Assembly (NCBI GenBank): GCA_026983795.1
Contig: JALSTI010000231.1
Location: 1 to 39,809, forward strand
Source: Melioribacteraceae bacterium
GTDB taxonomy: Bacteria > Bacteroidota > Ignavibacteria > Ignavibacteriales > Melioribacteraceae
Length of the DNA stretch: 39,809 bases
Direction of reading: 5' to 3'
Part shown: positions 1 to 8,349 of the stretch, piece by piece
Layout of the letters: every line of letters starts with the position of its first letter
Numbering within the stretch: position 1 is the stretch's first letter
Made by a program: the position numbers and the translations under genes
Notes under the pieces: generated by a model
The model's input: only the letters and a program-made list of their open reading frames with translations
Database searches by the model: none
Told to the model about the DNA's origin: nothing

Positions 1-662
1 TAAAAAATAATGCCCGTTTTATCTATGCTTCTTCGGCAGCTACTTACGGCGGCGGTGAAGCCGGTTATTCAGATGACGAAAACGGAATTGAGCAATTACG
101 ACCGCTTAATATGTACGGCTATTCCAAACAACTTTTTGACCTTTGGGCAAAAAAAGAGGGATTATTAAATAAAATAGTGGGACTAAAATACTTTAATGTT
201 TACGGTCCTAACGAATACCATAAAGGCGATATGAGAAGTGTTGTTCATAAAGCTTTTGGGCAAATTATGGAAACAGGCAAAGTGAAATTATTTAAATCCT
301 ACCGCGATGATTATAAAAACGGCGAACAGTTAAGGGATTTTATATATATAAAAGATGCTGTAGAGATGTCGATATTTTTTATGGAAAATAAAGACAAAAA
401 CGGGTTGTTTAATATCGGTACCGGGATAGCGAGATCCTGGAACGATTTAGTAACCGCACTTTTTAATTCCTTAAATAAAACGGTCAATATAGAATATATT
501 GAAATGCCGGAATATTTAAAACCAAAATACCAATATTTTACTCAAGCCGATTTAACAAAACTTAAACAAGCAGGGTATAAAAAAGAAATAACAGCTTTGG
601 AAAACGGAGTTGAAGATTATGTGAATAATTATTTAGTAGAAAACAAAACATTGGCTTGGTAA
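1..662 (+). CDS. hldD: ADP-L-glycero-D-manno-heptose 6-epimerase, 3' part
   Basis: The reading frame is open from the left edge, so the N-terminus (about 100 residues, including the Rossmann glycine motif) lies outside the window. The visible part opens with a family signature: an ASSAATYGGG stretch, then YGYSK, which is the Tyr-x3-Lys catalytic pair of extended short-chain dehydrogenases. A conserved FNVYGPNE segment follows, as in RfaD/HldD. The enzyme epimerises ADP-heptose at C6'' in the cytoplasm to make the heptose donor for the lipopolysaccharide inner core. A GT9 heptosyltransferase at 13737-14864 is a plausible downstream user. It ends with TAA and there is no clear terminator before the next gene. 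Family assignment is secure; only the truncation by the window edge limits it. Confidence 0.93.
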   Translation, partial: KNNARFIYASSAATYGGGEAGYSDDENGIEQLRPLNMYGYSKQLFDLWAKKEGLLNKIVGLKYFNVYGPNEYHKGDMRSVVHKAFGQIMETGKVKLFKSYRDDYKNGEQLRDFIYIKDAVEMSIFFMENKDKNGLFNIGTGIARSWNDLVTALFNSLNKTVNIEYIEMPEYLKPKYQYFTQADLTKLKQAGYKKEITALENGVEDYVNNYLVENKTLAW

Positions 663-714
663 TTTTTAATTGAAAATATTCTGTGTGCTTTTCAAATTAA
701 TTTTCTGATAATTT

Positions 715-1692
715 ATGAATGCAAAAAAAATTGTAACGAATGTGCTCAGGTCTAACAACTTGGGCAGAGAATTGATATTTCAGTTTAAGAAAACCGCCAA
801 ACGGTTGCCCGAACCGGACATGCAGTTCCCTGAATTAATTAATGTAGAAGTAGTTAGTTCTTGTAACCTTTCTTGCGTTCATTGTCCGCCGCATATGAAA
901 GAGTTCAGGAACGAAGTAAGAAAATTCGGAATAATGAATATCGATTTGTTTGAAAAAATAATGGACGAAATTGATAATTACGGTATTAGAAGAATTGCGT
1001 TGCATAAAGACGGCGAGCCTTTATTACATCCGGAAATTAAATATATATTGGAAAGGGTTAAGAGAAAAAACAATCATATTGTATATCTTACTACAAACGG
1101 ACACCGTTTATCAGAGGAAATAAGTCAAGCAATTTTAAAAAATAAAATTGATATAGTTAATTTTAGTATCGGTGCGGCTACCGAAAATTTTTACGGCAAA
1201 GTAAGAGGTAAAAATTTTGATAGTGTAATTAAAAATATTTTAACGTTCTTAAAATTAAGAGAATCGTTTTCATGGAGACCGAGAGTAATTGTTCAAATAA
1301 TCAATTTAAAACAATTTCCGGAAATGAAGGAGGAGTTAAAATTATTCAAAAAATTTTGGAGTAACTATAACGTTGAAATACAGGAATGGGAAAATTTAAC
1401 ATGGGGAGTTTTTGATTATAAAGAATCCGCCAAAAAAAGATACCCTTGTTATTCTTTATGGGAATCAATGGTTGTTAATTCCGACGGAATAGTTTCCGCT
1501 TGTTGTATGGATTGGCAGCAAAAATTACAAACAGGAAATGCAAATGAGCAAAATTTAAAAGATATATGGAAAGGCAAACCGCTCAGAAAAATTAGAAATT
1601 TACATATGGAAAACAGAACCGGCGAATTGCCAATTTGTCCAACTTGTAATTATTGGGCTTGGCAAACCCGGCTTGAGAAATATCACTTATAG
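715..1692 (+). CDS. Radical SAM protein with C-terminal SPASM-like domain
   Basis: The 325-residue protein has a radical SAM cluster motif near residue 50 (CNLSCVHCP, i.e. Cys-x3-Cys-x2-Cys) that binds the [4Fe-4S] cluster used to cleave S-adenosylmethionine. Around residues 245-315 a second set of cysteines (CYSLW, ACCMDW, CPTCNYW) matches a SPASM or twitch-type auxiliary iron-sulfur domain. Such proteins modify peptides, sugars or cofactors; the substrate here cannot be read from sequence. It follows hldD by 52 bp on the same strand and precedes a Nudix gene by 8 bp, so it may be in a surface-polysaccharide-related transcript, but that is inference. The ATG has no obvious Shine-Dalgarno sequence. 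No precursor peptide gene is visible nearby. Confidence 0.85.
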   Translation: MNAKKIVTNVLRSNNLGRELIFQFKKTAKRLPEPDMQFPELINVEVVSSCNLSCVHCPPHMKEFRNEVRKFGIMNIDLFEKIMDEIDNYGIRRIALHKDGEPLLHPEIKYILERVKRKNNHIVYLTTNGHRLSEEISQAILKNKIDIVNFSIGAATENFYGKVRGKNFDSVIKNILTFLKLRESFSWRPRVIVQIINLKQFPEMKEELKLFKKFWSNYNVEIQEWENLTWGVFDYKESAKKRYPCYSLWESMVVNSDGIVSACCMDWQQKLQTGNANEQNLKDIWKGKPLRKIRNLHMENRTGELPICPTCNYWAWQTRLEKYHL

Positions 1693-1700
1693 GAATTTTA

Positions 1701-2159
1701 ATGAAACTTGCAACGCTCTGTTATATTCAAAAAGACGGTAAAACGTTAATGTTATATCGTAATAAAAAAGAAAATGATTACCACGAAGGTAAATGGAACG
1801 GATTAGGCGGCAAATTTGAACCCGGTGAGTCTCCCGAAAATTGCGCCGTTCGTGAAATTAAGGAAGAATCCGGACTGATTGTAAAAAGTTTGAAGATGAA
1901 GGGGTTCATTACTTTTCCCATGTTTGACGGAAAAGAGGATTGGTATGTGTTCCTTTTTGTGATTGATAAATTTGAAGGTGAGTTAATAGATTCGCCGGAA
2001 GGTAAATTGGAATGGATACCAAACGGGAAATTAAACGAATTAAATTTATGGGACGGCGACCGGATATTTATTCCCTGGTTATTTCAAGATAAATTCTTCA
2101 GTGCAAAATTTAATTACGATAACGGACAGTTTATCGATTATGAAGTGGAATTTTATTGA
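1701..2159 (+). CDS. Nudix hydrolase, MutT/8-oxo-dGTP diphosphatase type
   Basis: A full Nudix box is present around residues 39-61: Gly, five residues, Glu, seven residues, then REIKEESGL, matching GX5EX7REUXEEXGU. This box coordinates the metal ions that hydrolyse nucleoside diphosphate-linked substrates. The 152-residue length and the WNGLGGKFEPGE lead-in resemble MutT/MTH1-like sanitisers of oxidised nucleotides, though Nudix substrate specificity cannot be fixed from sequence alone. Its TGA stop overlaps the TTG start of the next gene (TTGA), implying translational coupling with a uracil-DNA glycosylase-like protein. The pairing supports a role in nucleotide-pool or DNA-base hygiene. Confidence 0.88.
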   Translation: MKLATLCYIQKDGKTLMLYRNKKENDYHEGKWNGLGGKFEPGESPENCAVREIKEESGLIVKSLKMKGFITFPMFDGKEDWYVFLFVIDKFEGELIDSPEGKLEWIPNGKLNELNLWDGDRIFIPWLFQDKFFSAKFNYDNGQFIDYEVEFY

Positions 2160-2842
2160 AAACCAATACTAAAAATATATTCGCATTAAAAGCAATTCAC
2201 TATTTTAATAATCTTACTTTGCCAAGCCGGCATCCCAATAATATTGAATTTATGAATCCCTATTCAAATCCGGAAGTAAAAAAAATTATAACCCTGTTTT
2301 TTACAAAATATTTTAATGATTCGAAAAAACGGATTTACATAATGGGAATTAATCCCGGCAGATTTGGCGGGGGATTAACAGGAATTTCTTTTACGGACCC
2401 CGTTGCGCTGAGGGAATACTGTAAAATTGATAACAACTTGGGAAACAGAAAAGAACTTTCAAGCGAGTTTGTTTATAAAGTTATAAATCATTTTGGCGGA
2501 GCGAAAAAATTTTACTCGAGATATTTTTTATCGGCGTTATATCCGCTGGCAATAATTAAAAACGGGAAAAATTTTAATTATTACGATAGTAAGGAATTGT
2601 GGAATTTTATGTCGCCTTTTATTGCCGACTCGATTAAGGAACAATTAAAATTTGGTGCCGAACGTAAATTTGCAATTTCTCTCGGTAAGAAAAATGCAAA
2701 ATATTTGACGAAGTTAAATAAAGAGTATAAGTTTTTCGACGAAATAAGAGTTCTGGACCATCCCAGATTTATAATGCAATACAGGCGGAAAAAATTGGAT
2801 GATTATGTTAATAAATATCTGGAAGTTCTTCAAAGTAAATAA
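2156..2842 (+). CDS. SMUG2-type uracil-DNA glycosylase (DUF4918 family)
   Basis: The 228-residue protein contains a GINPGRFGGGLTGISFTDP segment near residue 62, the active-site loop typical of the SMUG2 branch of the uracil-DNA glycosylase superfamily. A C-terminal DHPRFIMQYR segment matches the family's DNA-intercalation/His motif. Family members excise uracil or related damaged bases to start base-excision repair in the cytoplasm. Translation starts at TTG within the overlapping stop of the Nudix gene; no ATG occurs earlier in frame, and the coupling supports this start. The annotation rests on recognised motifs; which damaged base it prefers is not readable here. Confidence 0.8.
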   Translation: MKTNTKNIFALKAIHYFNNLTLPSRHPNNIEFMNPYSNPEVKKIITLFFTKYFNDSKKRIYIMGINPGRFGGGLTGISFTDPVALREYCKIDNNLGNRKELSSEFVYKVINHFGGAKKFYSRYFLSALYPLAIIKNGKNFNYYDSKELWNFMSPFIADSIKEQLKFGAERKFAISLGKKNAKYLTKLNKEYKFFDEIRVLDHPRFIMQYRRKKLDDYVNKYLEVLQSK

Positions 2843-2856
2843 AAGTACTTAACCTA

Positions 2857-3645
2857 TCAAAGATTTTCAATAAAATTTTTAATCTTTTCATTCACAAAAT
2901 CCGGGTTTTCCAACGGCGACATGTGTCCGGCTCCGGGTACAACAGCAAATTGACTTTTATAAATTAATTTTGCCATTTTTTTCATTACCGCCGGCGGAGT
3001 AAGACTATCATGCTCGCCAACAAGAACAAGCGTTGGCAAATTGAATTTTTTCAAAGCCTCGGTTGTATCCGTTCTGCTTAACATTGCAATTAACGATCCT
3101 TTCACGCCGAGCGGATTGTTGGATTTTGATCGGGTTAAAACGGAGTTAAACAATTCGCTTTTATTTTCAATAGAATCATTCCAAAAACAACCGGGTACAA
3201 AATCATCCACAAAAGCATTTAATCCCATAGTATTAATTTTATTTATAGCATAAGCTCTTTTCAATTTTCCCGCATTGTTATCAGCTTCCGAACGCGTATC
3301 GCACAAAATTAAAGCTTTAAATCTATTTTCGTTCTTTTCTACTGCCCGCAATGAGATATATCCGCCCATCGAAAGCCCGCACAATACCGGTTCATGCAGT
3401 TCAAGCCGGTCGATTACCGAAAATAAATCCCAAACAAAAGCTTCCATCGTGTATTGACCGTCGCCCACATAACTATTTCCCAAGCCTCTTATATCGTATG
3501 TGATACAATAAAATTGCTTTTCTAACTCTTCAATCTGGAATTGCCACATCTGATGATCGTATGGAAAACCGTGAACAAAAACTACCGGTTGACTTTCCGG
3601 ATTTCCTGAAATTTTTACAAACAAACTATTGATTATACTCTCCAT
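2857..3645 (-). CDS. Alpha/beta hydrolase
   Basis: The 262-residue protein has the hydrolase fold landmarks in order: an oxyanion-hole VFVHGFPYDH near residue 21, a GLSMGG nucleophile elbow (catalytic Ser) near residue 93, an acidic GEHDSLTPP near residue 210 and the catalytic His in GAGHMSPLENP near residue 240. The arrangement resembles 3-oxoadipate enol-lactonase and related esterases or lyases, but these names are routinely over-assigned in the family. It is convergent with the glycosylase gene on its left, 14 bp apart, and divergent from the CHASE2 sensor gene on its right, with a 76-bp AT-rich intergenic region that must hold both promoters. Cytoplasmic; no signal peptide. Confidence 0.85.
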   Translation of the reverse strand: MESIINSLFVKISGNPESQPVVFVHGFPYDHQMWQFQIEELEKQFYCITYDIRGLGNSYVGDGQYTMEAFVWDLFSVIDRLELHEPVLCGLSMGGYISLRAVEKNENRFKALILCDTRSEADNNAGKLKRAYAINKINTMGLNAFVDDFVPGCFWNDSIENKSELFNSVLTRSKSNNPLGVKGSLIAMLSRTDTTEALKKFNLPTLVLVGEHDSLTPPAVMKKMAKLIYKSQFAVVPGAGHMSPLENPDFVNEKIKNFIENL

Positions 3646-3721
3646 TTTTAAACTCCGGTTAAAATTAATATGGAATTTTTGTTAAATTAACTTTTATAAA
3701 TTAATTTTCTATTTTCAGCGT

Positions 3722-6163
3722 ATGTTTGAAAAAATTATCGGTTACCGAAAATATATTAAAATTGCCGTAATATTATTGGCATTTCTTGTTATTCTTTTAT
3801 TTAAAAATAGCATATTTAAGTTTGATAATACACTGACTTCGGTATTTAATTATACATACGGCGGAAATAAATTGGATACCAATATCGTTATTGTTCATAT
3901 TTCGGCTCACGATATTGAAAGTTTGGGTGATTGGCCGTTAAAACGAAGTTACTATGCTTTGTTAATCAATCAATTGAACAGGTACGGCGTTAAGAAAATA
4001 GGTCTGGAAATATTTCTCTCCCAAAATTTAACTTCGCAGAAAATTTATAATAATGTAATTGCAAATGTAATTAAAAAGTGGAAAAACGTTGTGCTCTCTT
4101 CCGATGCAGGTAATGTGCAAGTGAAAAATAATATAGCAATTGCAGATACTATCTTTTACCCGGCGCCGAAATTATTGTCGGAAAGTATTCCTTCGGGGCA
4201 TTTGAATGTTTTAACCTATGATGGAATTTACATCCCTACGCAAATACAGGTTAAAGACCGGCTTGAGCCCTGTTTTATTTATGCTCTTGCCGGAAAGAAA
4301 AATCAATCCTATGGTTTATTTAAGGTTAATGTATATTCTTCATGGAAATCGTTCAGAAATTTTTCTTTTTTGGAATTCTTTAATCTCGCTAAAAATAACA
4401 ATCCTGTTCTGAATTTGTTAAAAAATAAAATAGTTATCATCGGGGTTAGCGACCCTTTGCTTGCAAAGAAATTTTCAACTGTTTACGATGACGAATTGCC
4501 CGGTGTGGGTTTGCATGCATTGGCTTTGGATAATTTATTAACCGGAAGAAATATCAATTATTCATTTAAAAGTCTTTCCACTTACGTATTTATTGTTTTC
4601 TTATTGTTTCTCGGTTTTTTAAAATTTTCAAACAAAGCTTACTATTTCCATACGGGAATTGCTTTTTTAATAATTGCTTTCGGAATTTTTATCTTTTTTC
4701 ATATTGAAATCGACTACTTGAGTTTTTTCATCCCGTTAATTTTACTTGGTATTGTTGATACCGCAATTGATTTTTCAGAGAAAAAATTACTTTTGAAAAA
4801 ATCCGAAAGTGAAACGGAGAATTTAAGAAAATCACTCAGGTCTAAAGAAGAGGAATTATTAAAATTAGAAGAGGAGTTAAAGCATACCGCTTTTAGTCAA
4901 TCCGAAGCTCTGAAACAACAAATTGAAGAATTAAACGCTGAAATTGAAAAATTAAAAAAAGCGGAACAAGACGAAGAAATTGCCAAAGTTGTTGAAGACG
5001 AAAACATTGTTAAAAATTTTGAAGGAATTATTTACAGAAGTAAAAAAATAGCTTCGGTTGTTGACTTAATTAAAAAAGTTGCTCCGGAAAACGCAACTGT
5101 TTTGGTGCTTGGCGAAAGCGGAAGCGGTAAGGAATTGGTTGCACAAGCCATTCATAAGTTAAGTACCAGAAAAGATAAAAATTTTGTAGTTGTTAATTGC
5201 GCGGCATTGAGCGATACATTACTTGAAAGTGAATTATTCGGGCATGTGAAAGGTGCTTTTACCGATGCCGTAAAAGATAAAAAAGGCCGGTTTGAAGCTG
5301 CCGACGGTGGAACGATTTTCCTTGACGAAATAGGTGAAACATCAGAAAATTTTCAGGTAAAATTGTTAAGAGTATTACAAACAGGCGATTTTCAACGTGT
5401 GGGTTCTTCCGAAACCATTCATGCAGATGTTAGAGTTGTGGCGGCGACAAATAAAAATTTGGAGAAATTGGTTAAAGAAGGAAAGTTTAGAGAAGATTTA
5501 TATTACCGGCTCAATGTAATATCTATAAAAATACCTCCGTTGCGCGAAAGAAAAGAAGATATTGAAATTTTAGCTAATTATTTCATTAAAAAAGAGTTCG
5601 AGCAGTTATCAATTTCCAAAGCGGTTATGAATCAGCTGGTTCAAAATCAGTGGAAGGGAAACGTGAGGGAATTGGAATCTGTTATGAAGCGCGCAGCTAT
5701 TTTTGCAAAATCGGAAAATAGGGAAATAATAAAACTAAGGGATTTGCCGGAAGAATTGGCTAAACAAGATAAATCTAATTTGGAAAACTTAATTATAGAA
5801 TCTTTACGGGAAAAAAAGTTTTCCCACTCTTCTATAAATGAAACTGCAAGGGAATTAGGCGATTTGAACAGAACCGTGGTTTCCGAGAATTTTAGAGGCA
5901 TCTTTTTTAAATACTATTGCGAATATAATTACAATCTTGAAAAAGCCGTAAATAAAATTGCCGCTACAGACGAAGAGGAAGTAAAAGAAAAAGTAAGATC
6001 GAAAGTTACCACCTATTTAAATAACATCGAAAAAGATATAGAAAAATCCAACCATTCCGATTTTGAAAATATTAAATCCGAATTTGCTTCCAAGTATAAA
6101 AATTTACCGCAAAAATATCATTCCTATTTAGATAAAGTAATCCGTAAAATTATCGAAAATTAG
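3722..6163 (+). CDS. CHASE2-domain membrane sensor fused to sigma-54 activator ATPase
   Basis: The 813-residue protein begins with a membrane anchor (about residues 12-28). A CHASE2 extracytoplasmic sensor domain follows (about 45-275, with [17 protein letters not shown] near its start), then three closely spaced membrane helices (about 283-350). A charged coiled coil (about 355-430) leads into a complete AAA+ sigma-54 interaction domain: Walker A GESGSGKE at 464-471, a GAFTDA loop at 511-516 in place of GAFTGA, Walker B LDE near 535, and an LYYRLNV sensor region. A Fis-like helix-turn-helix follows near 705-735, with an unusual extra tail of about 75 residues. Inferred role: sense an envelope signal directly and activate RNA polymerase-sigma54 in one polypeptide, without a kinase. 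A sigma-54-like promoter and repeats lie just downstream. GAFTDA is common in Bacteroidota-type activators and is not by itself inactivating. Confidence 0.9.
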   Translation: MFEKIIGYRKYIKIAVILLAFLVILLFKNSIFKFDNTLTSVFNYTYGGNKLDTNIVIVHISAHDIESLGDWPLKRSYYALLINQLNRYGVKKIGLEIFLSQNLTSQKIYNNVIANVIKKWKNVVLSSDAGNVQVKNNIAIADTIFYPAPKLLSESIPSGHLNVLTYDGIYIPTQIQVKDRLEPCFIYALAGKKNQSYGLFKVNVYSSWKSFRNFSFLEFFNLAKNNNPVLNLLKNKIVIIGVSDPLLAKKFSTVYDDELPGVGLHALALDNLLTGRNINYSFKSLSTYVFIVFLLFLGFLKFSNKAYYFHTGIAFLIIAFGIFIFFHIEIDYLSFFIPLILLGIVDTAIDFSEKKLLLKKSESETENLRKSLRSKEEELLKLEEELKHTAFSQSEALKQQIEELNAEIEKLKKAEQDEEIAKVVEDENIVKNFEGIIYRSKKIASVVDLIKKVAPENATVLVLGESGSGKELVAQAIHKLSTRKDKNFVVVNCAALSDTLLESELFGHVKGAFTDAVKDKKGRFEAADGGTIFLDEIGETSENFQVKLLRVLQTGDFQRVGSSETIHADVRVVAATNKNLEKLVKEGKFREDLYYRLNVISIKIPPLRERKEDIEILANYFIKKEFEQLSISKAVMNQLVQNQWKGNVRELESVMKRAAIFAKSENREIIKLRDLPEELAKQDKSNLENLIIESLREKKFSHSSINETARELGDLNRTVVSENFRGIFFKYYCEYNYNLEKAVNKIAATDEEEVKEKVRSKVTTYLNNIEKDIEKSNHSDFENIKSEFASKYKNLPQKYHSYLDKVIRKIIEN

Positions 6164-6209
6164 CCTGAGAAGATTTATTTCAGGCAAAATCTTATCCGTT
6201 TCAGGCAAA
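6163..6209. repeat. TTTCAGGCAAA direct repeats with overlapping GCCTGA hairpin
   Basis: TTTCAGGCAAA occurs at 6178-6188 and again at 6199-6209, start-to-start distance 21 bp, i.e. two helical turns. The first copy is also the right arm of an inverted pair GCCTGA (6163-6168) / TCAGGC (6180-6185). Same-face repeats about 70-110 bp upstream of a sigma-54-like promoter are where activator binding sites usually sit. The neighbouring gene encodes such an activator, so these are candidate upstream activating sequences. They could alternatively be part of a weak terminator for the sensor gene. Confidence 0.45.
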
Positions 6210-6231
6210 GGTTAAAAAACCGGCAAAGCTT

Positions 6232-6258
6232 GTAACTTATTGATTTCAAATAAGTTAC
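6232..6258. promoter_or_regulatory. Perfect 10-bp inverted repeat, candidate activator site
   Basis: GTAACTTATT (6232-6241) and AATAAGTTAC (6249-6258) are perfect reverse complements separated by 7 bp. There is no T-tract after the right arm, so it is unlikely to be an intrinsic terminator. Its centre lies 30 bp upstream of the start of the sigma-54-like promoter element. A dimeric DNA-binding protein, most simply the Fis-type HTH of the adjacent CHASE2-sigma54 activator, is the natural candidate. Confidence 0.5.
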
Positions 6259-6274
6259 CTAAATGCGGCAATGC

Positions 6275-6290
6275 TGGCACGGGATGTGTA
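6275..6290 (+). promoter_or_regulatory. Sigma-54-like promoter
   Basis: The sequence TGGCACG-N4-GTGTA matches the -24 element of the sigma-54 consensus (TGGCACG-N4-TTGCA) exactly, while the -12 element has GT where GC is usual. It sits 49 bp upstream of the lipoprotein start codon, directly after a gene for a sigma-54 activator. The weak -12 match is the main caveat. Confidence 0.5.
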
Positions 6291-6339
6291 GTGAGATTGG
6301 CAGAAGCAGAAACTAACAATAAACAAATAGGAGGAACAA

Positions 6340-7293
6340 ATGAAACGGTTTAAATCAATGCTAACATTATTATTAGCTCTTTCTTTAATAACCATCTTTT
6401 CTTTCGGTTGTAAAGATCAAAATTCTATTGTACAACCCGAAAATATTTCCAATGATCAACAAGCTTTGGAAAAAGTAGCCGAACAAGACGAATTAATTCA
6501 ATCGTTCGATGCAAATTATAACGAAGACCAAGCAATGGATTTTGTTTTCGGTAAAACCAATACGCAAATATTCCCTGTAAGAGTCGGTCAAAAAATGAGA
6601 CTCGTAAATGCCGAATTTAATGCAACTATTCAAGGCGATTCCGCTTACGGTACTTTAACAAGAACATTTGAAGGGATGTTATTTATTATTGCTTCGTACG
6701 ATTCAAATGCAACGCCGTTCGATTCCAATTTAACTTTAGTTCAAAAACCCTTTACTACAACAGTAACAAGAAATATTATTTTCAAACGCGTAGGTAATTC
6801 CAATAACCCATTGGAAAATTGGAAGGTTGTTGCTGTTTCGCTTCCCGAAGGTGGAACTCTGACGGATAATATTAGTATAAAATCCATGACGGTATATTTG
6901 CCAAACGGAGATTCTTTGAAAATTGATTCACCTAACGATTATTATCTTTCGAGGGACGAAGGTATAAGACACCTTATTCCAATTTTGAGAGATAATCAAT
7001 TTGTTGATGTTGATGTGGAAATTCAAAGCGTTTACGAAGATCCGGATTTTGTTACTTTAACCTACGGCGCAGGTATAAAAAGCAGAATGCACAGAGCTAA
7101 AAGGAAATTTGAAATGGTTTCGGAAACATTTGACGGGCAGTTTTATCACAGAGTTTATAAAGGCAGCTGGAGAATTAATCAATTTCCCGGCTTAAAACAT
7201 GCTGTTGTTAACGCTTTTCCAAGATTGGTTATTTACGATGATCAAGCACCGGTCGAATCGAATTCATGGGGAATACCTTATATGGTTAGATAA
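6340..7293 (+). CDS. Lipoprotein of unknown function, likely target of the CHASE2-sigma54 activator
   Basis: A basic N-terminus, a hydrophobic stretch and an SFGC lipobox put the lipidated cysteine at residue 24, so the 317-residue protein should be a membrane-anchored lipoprotein. I do not recognise its family; the rest is mixed beta-rich sequence without obvious catalytic motifs. A strong AGGAGG ribosome site precedes the ATG. It is bounded by the repeat/sigma-54 promoter region on the left and an intrinsic terminator on the right, so it looks like a single-gene, highly expressed transcript under its neighbour's control. That regulatory link is inferred from position only. Confidence 0.8.
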   Translation: MKRFKSMLTLLLALSLITIFSFGCKDQNSIVQPENISNDQQALEKVAEQDELIQSFDANYNEDQAMDFVFGKTNTQIFPVRVGQKMRLVNAEFNATIQGDSAYGTLTRTFEGMLFIIASYDSNATPFDSNLTLVQKPFTTTVTRNIIFKRVGNSNNPLENWKVVAVSLPEGGTLTDNISIKSMTVYLPNGDSLKIDSPNDYYLSRDEGIRHLIPILRDNQFVDVDVEIQSVYEDPDFVTLTYGAGIKSRMHRAKRKFEMVSETFDGQFYHRVYKGSWRINQFPGLKHAVVNAFPRLVIYDDQAPVESNSWGIPYMVR

Positions 7294-7308
7294 ATCGGAT
7301 TAAATTAT

Positions 7309-7340
7309 AAAAAAGACCTCTTGTTCGGGAGGTCTTTTTT
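7309..7340 (+). terminator. Intrinsic terminator after the lipoprotein gene
   Basis: A perfect 12-bp stem (AAAAAAGACCTC / GAGGTCTTTTTT) with an 8-nt loop ends in a run of six T. It starts 16 bp after the lipoprotein stop codon and separates that gene from the following operon. Confidence 0.9.
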
Positions 7341-7424
7341 ACTTGTTTTTTAAGTTAACATTCTTATAATTATTTTATTAATTCTTTTTATTTTGAATAA
7401 CACAACTAAAGAACTTTTAAGAAA

Positions 7425-8339
7425 ATGAAACGGTTGAAAATATACGGATTGATATTTTTGGTTTTAGCGCTATTAATTTCGTGCGAAGACCCTCTGCCGG
7501 TTGAACTGGTTCAGGAAACTTCTTCTCAAGAATACGATGTTGATGTAATTACACCCCAACCGGATGCGGCTGTTTTTACCGGTTATGATTCTACCGGTAT
7601 TACAAGTCCGGTTCCCGTAAACAGATCCGTTATAAGTCTTAGCGGAATTAAAAATACGTACAAAAATATAACGGTTTCTAAAGGTTACGCCCAAGCCATT
7701 TTTTACGATACTACAAAACCGGTTTTTTCCAGAAATAATGTATTGATCGGATTTAAAACTTTGGAATTCGGACGCGTAAAATTTGATAATGATACAGCTC
7801 GGGTTGTGCCGCACCGTTTGTTTTACCGAGAGAACGGGGTTATAAAAGATACTTTGCTGGGTGTAAAACATATTCTGGTTTATAGAAAAAGAATTTTGCC
7901 TTTCAGATCAAATTTTCCTTATGATTCAAGCGTGAAATTTCATTTCGATTTTTTTGGTCAAAAACCTTTTTTGCAAACGATAAAAACTCCTGTAGAAATT
8001 ACGGCTAAATTAAAATTGGAGGGTTCCAGAAAGAATAACGACTTAAGAGTTGAATTAAGCTGGAATAAAGCTCCAAAAGGCGACATAATTGTAATTATAG
8101 GCGGTTTATTGGAAGGACGAAATGAGATAATCCCTTTGATAAGATTAAAATCAATTAAAACCGATAAGATAATTATTAGAAACTCGCTACTGCAGAAAAT
8201 TCCGTTTAATAAATTTGATGCCCTTATTTTTACAGTAGTAAGGCATTTTAGTCAATCTGTTTCAACAATAAGGTTGGGTGATATATTTATTTCGTCACAA
8301 AGTATTCATAATATTAGAGTTGATACGCCTAAAAATTAA
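7425..8339 (+). CDS. Lipoprotein of unknown function
   Basis: An N-terminal signal ending in LISC places the lipid-modified cysteine at residue 20; the mature 285-residue part is beta-rich with no recognised domain. It is the first gene of a run of three (lipoprotein, barrel/transglutaminase-like protein, FecR-like protein) with short gaps (10 and 33 bp). The ATG has no good Shine-Dalgarno. The family is unknown to me; the location suggests it works with the barrel protein at the outer membrane. The two nearby lipoproteins (this and the one ending at 7293) do not look like close paralogues. Confidence 0.75.
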   Translation: MKRLKIYGLIFLVLALLISCEDPLPVELVQETSSQEYDVDVITPQPDAAVFTGYDSTGITSPVPVNRSVISLSGIKNTYKNITVSKGYAQAIFYDTTKPVFSRNNVLIGFKTLEFGRVKFDNDTARVVPHRLFYRENGVIKDTLLGVKHILVYRKRILPFRSNFPYDSSVKFHFDFFGQKPFLQTIKTPVEITAKLKLEGSRKNNDLRVELSWNKAPKGDIIVIIGGLLEGRNEIIPLIRLKSIKTDKIIIRNSLLQKIPFNKFDALIFTVVRHFSQSVSTIRLGDIFISSQSIHNIRVDTPKN

Positions 8340-8349
8340 TATTTTAAAA

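Noticed and set aside
3041-3457. Two short plus-strand ORFs
   Set aside because: They are antisense shadows of the alpha/beta hydrolase, whose catalytic motifs are intact on the minus strand.
7473-7871. 132-codon minus-strand ORF
   Set aside because: Fully antisense to the lipoprotein at 7425, with no ribosome site; the plus strand has signal peptide and operon context.
8278-8349. Upstream in-frame ATG for the barrel/transglutaminase-like gene
   Set aside because: It overlaps the preceding lipoprotein gene by 62 bp and would place 24 residues in front of a clear signal sequence.
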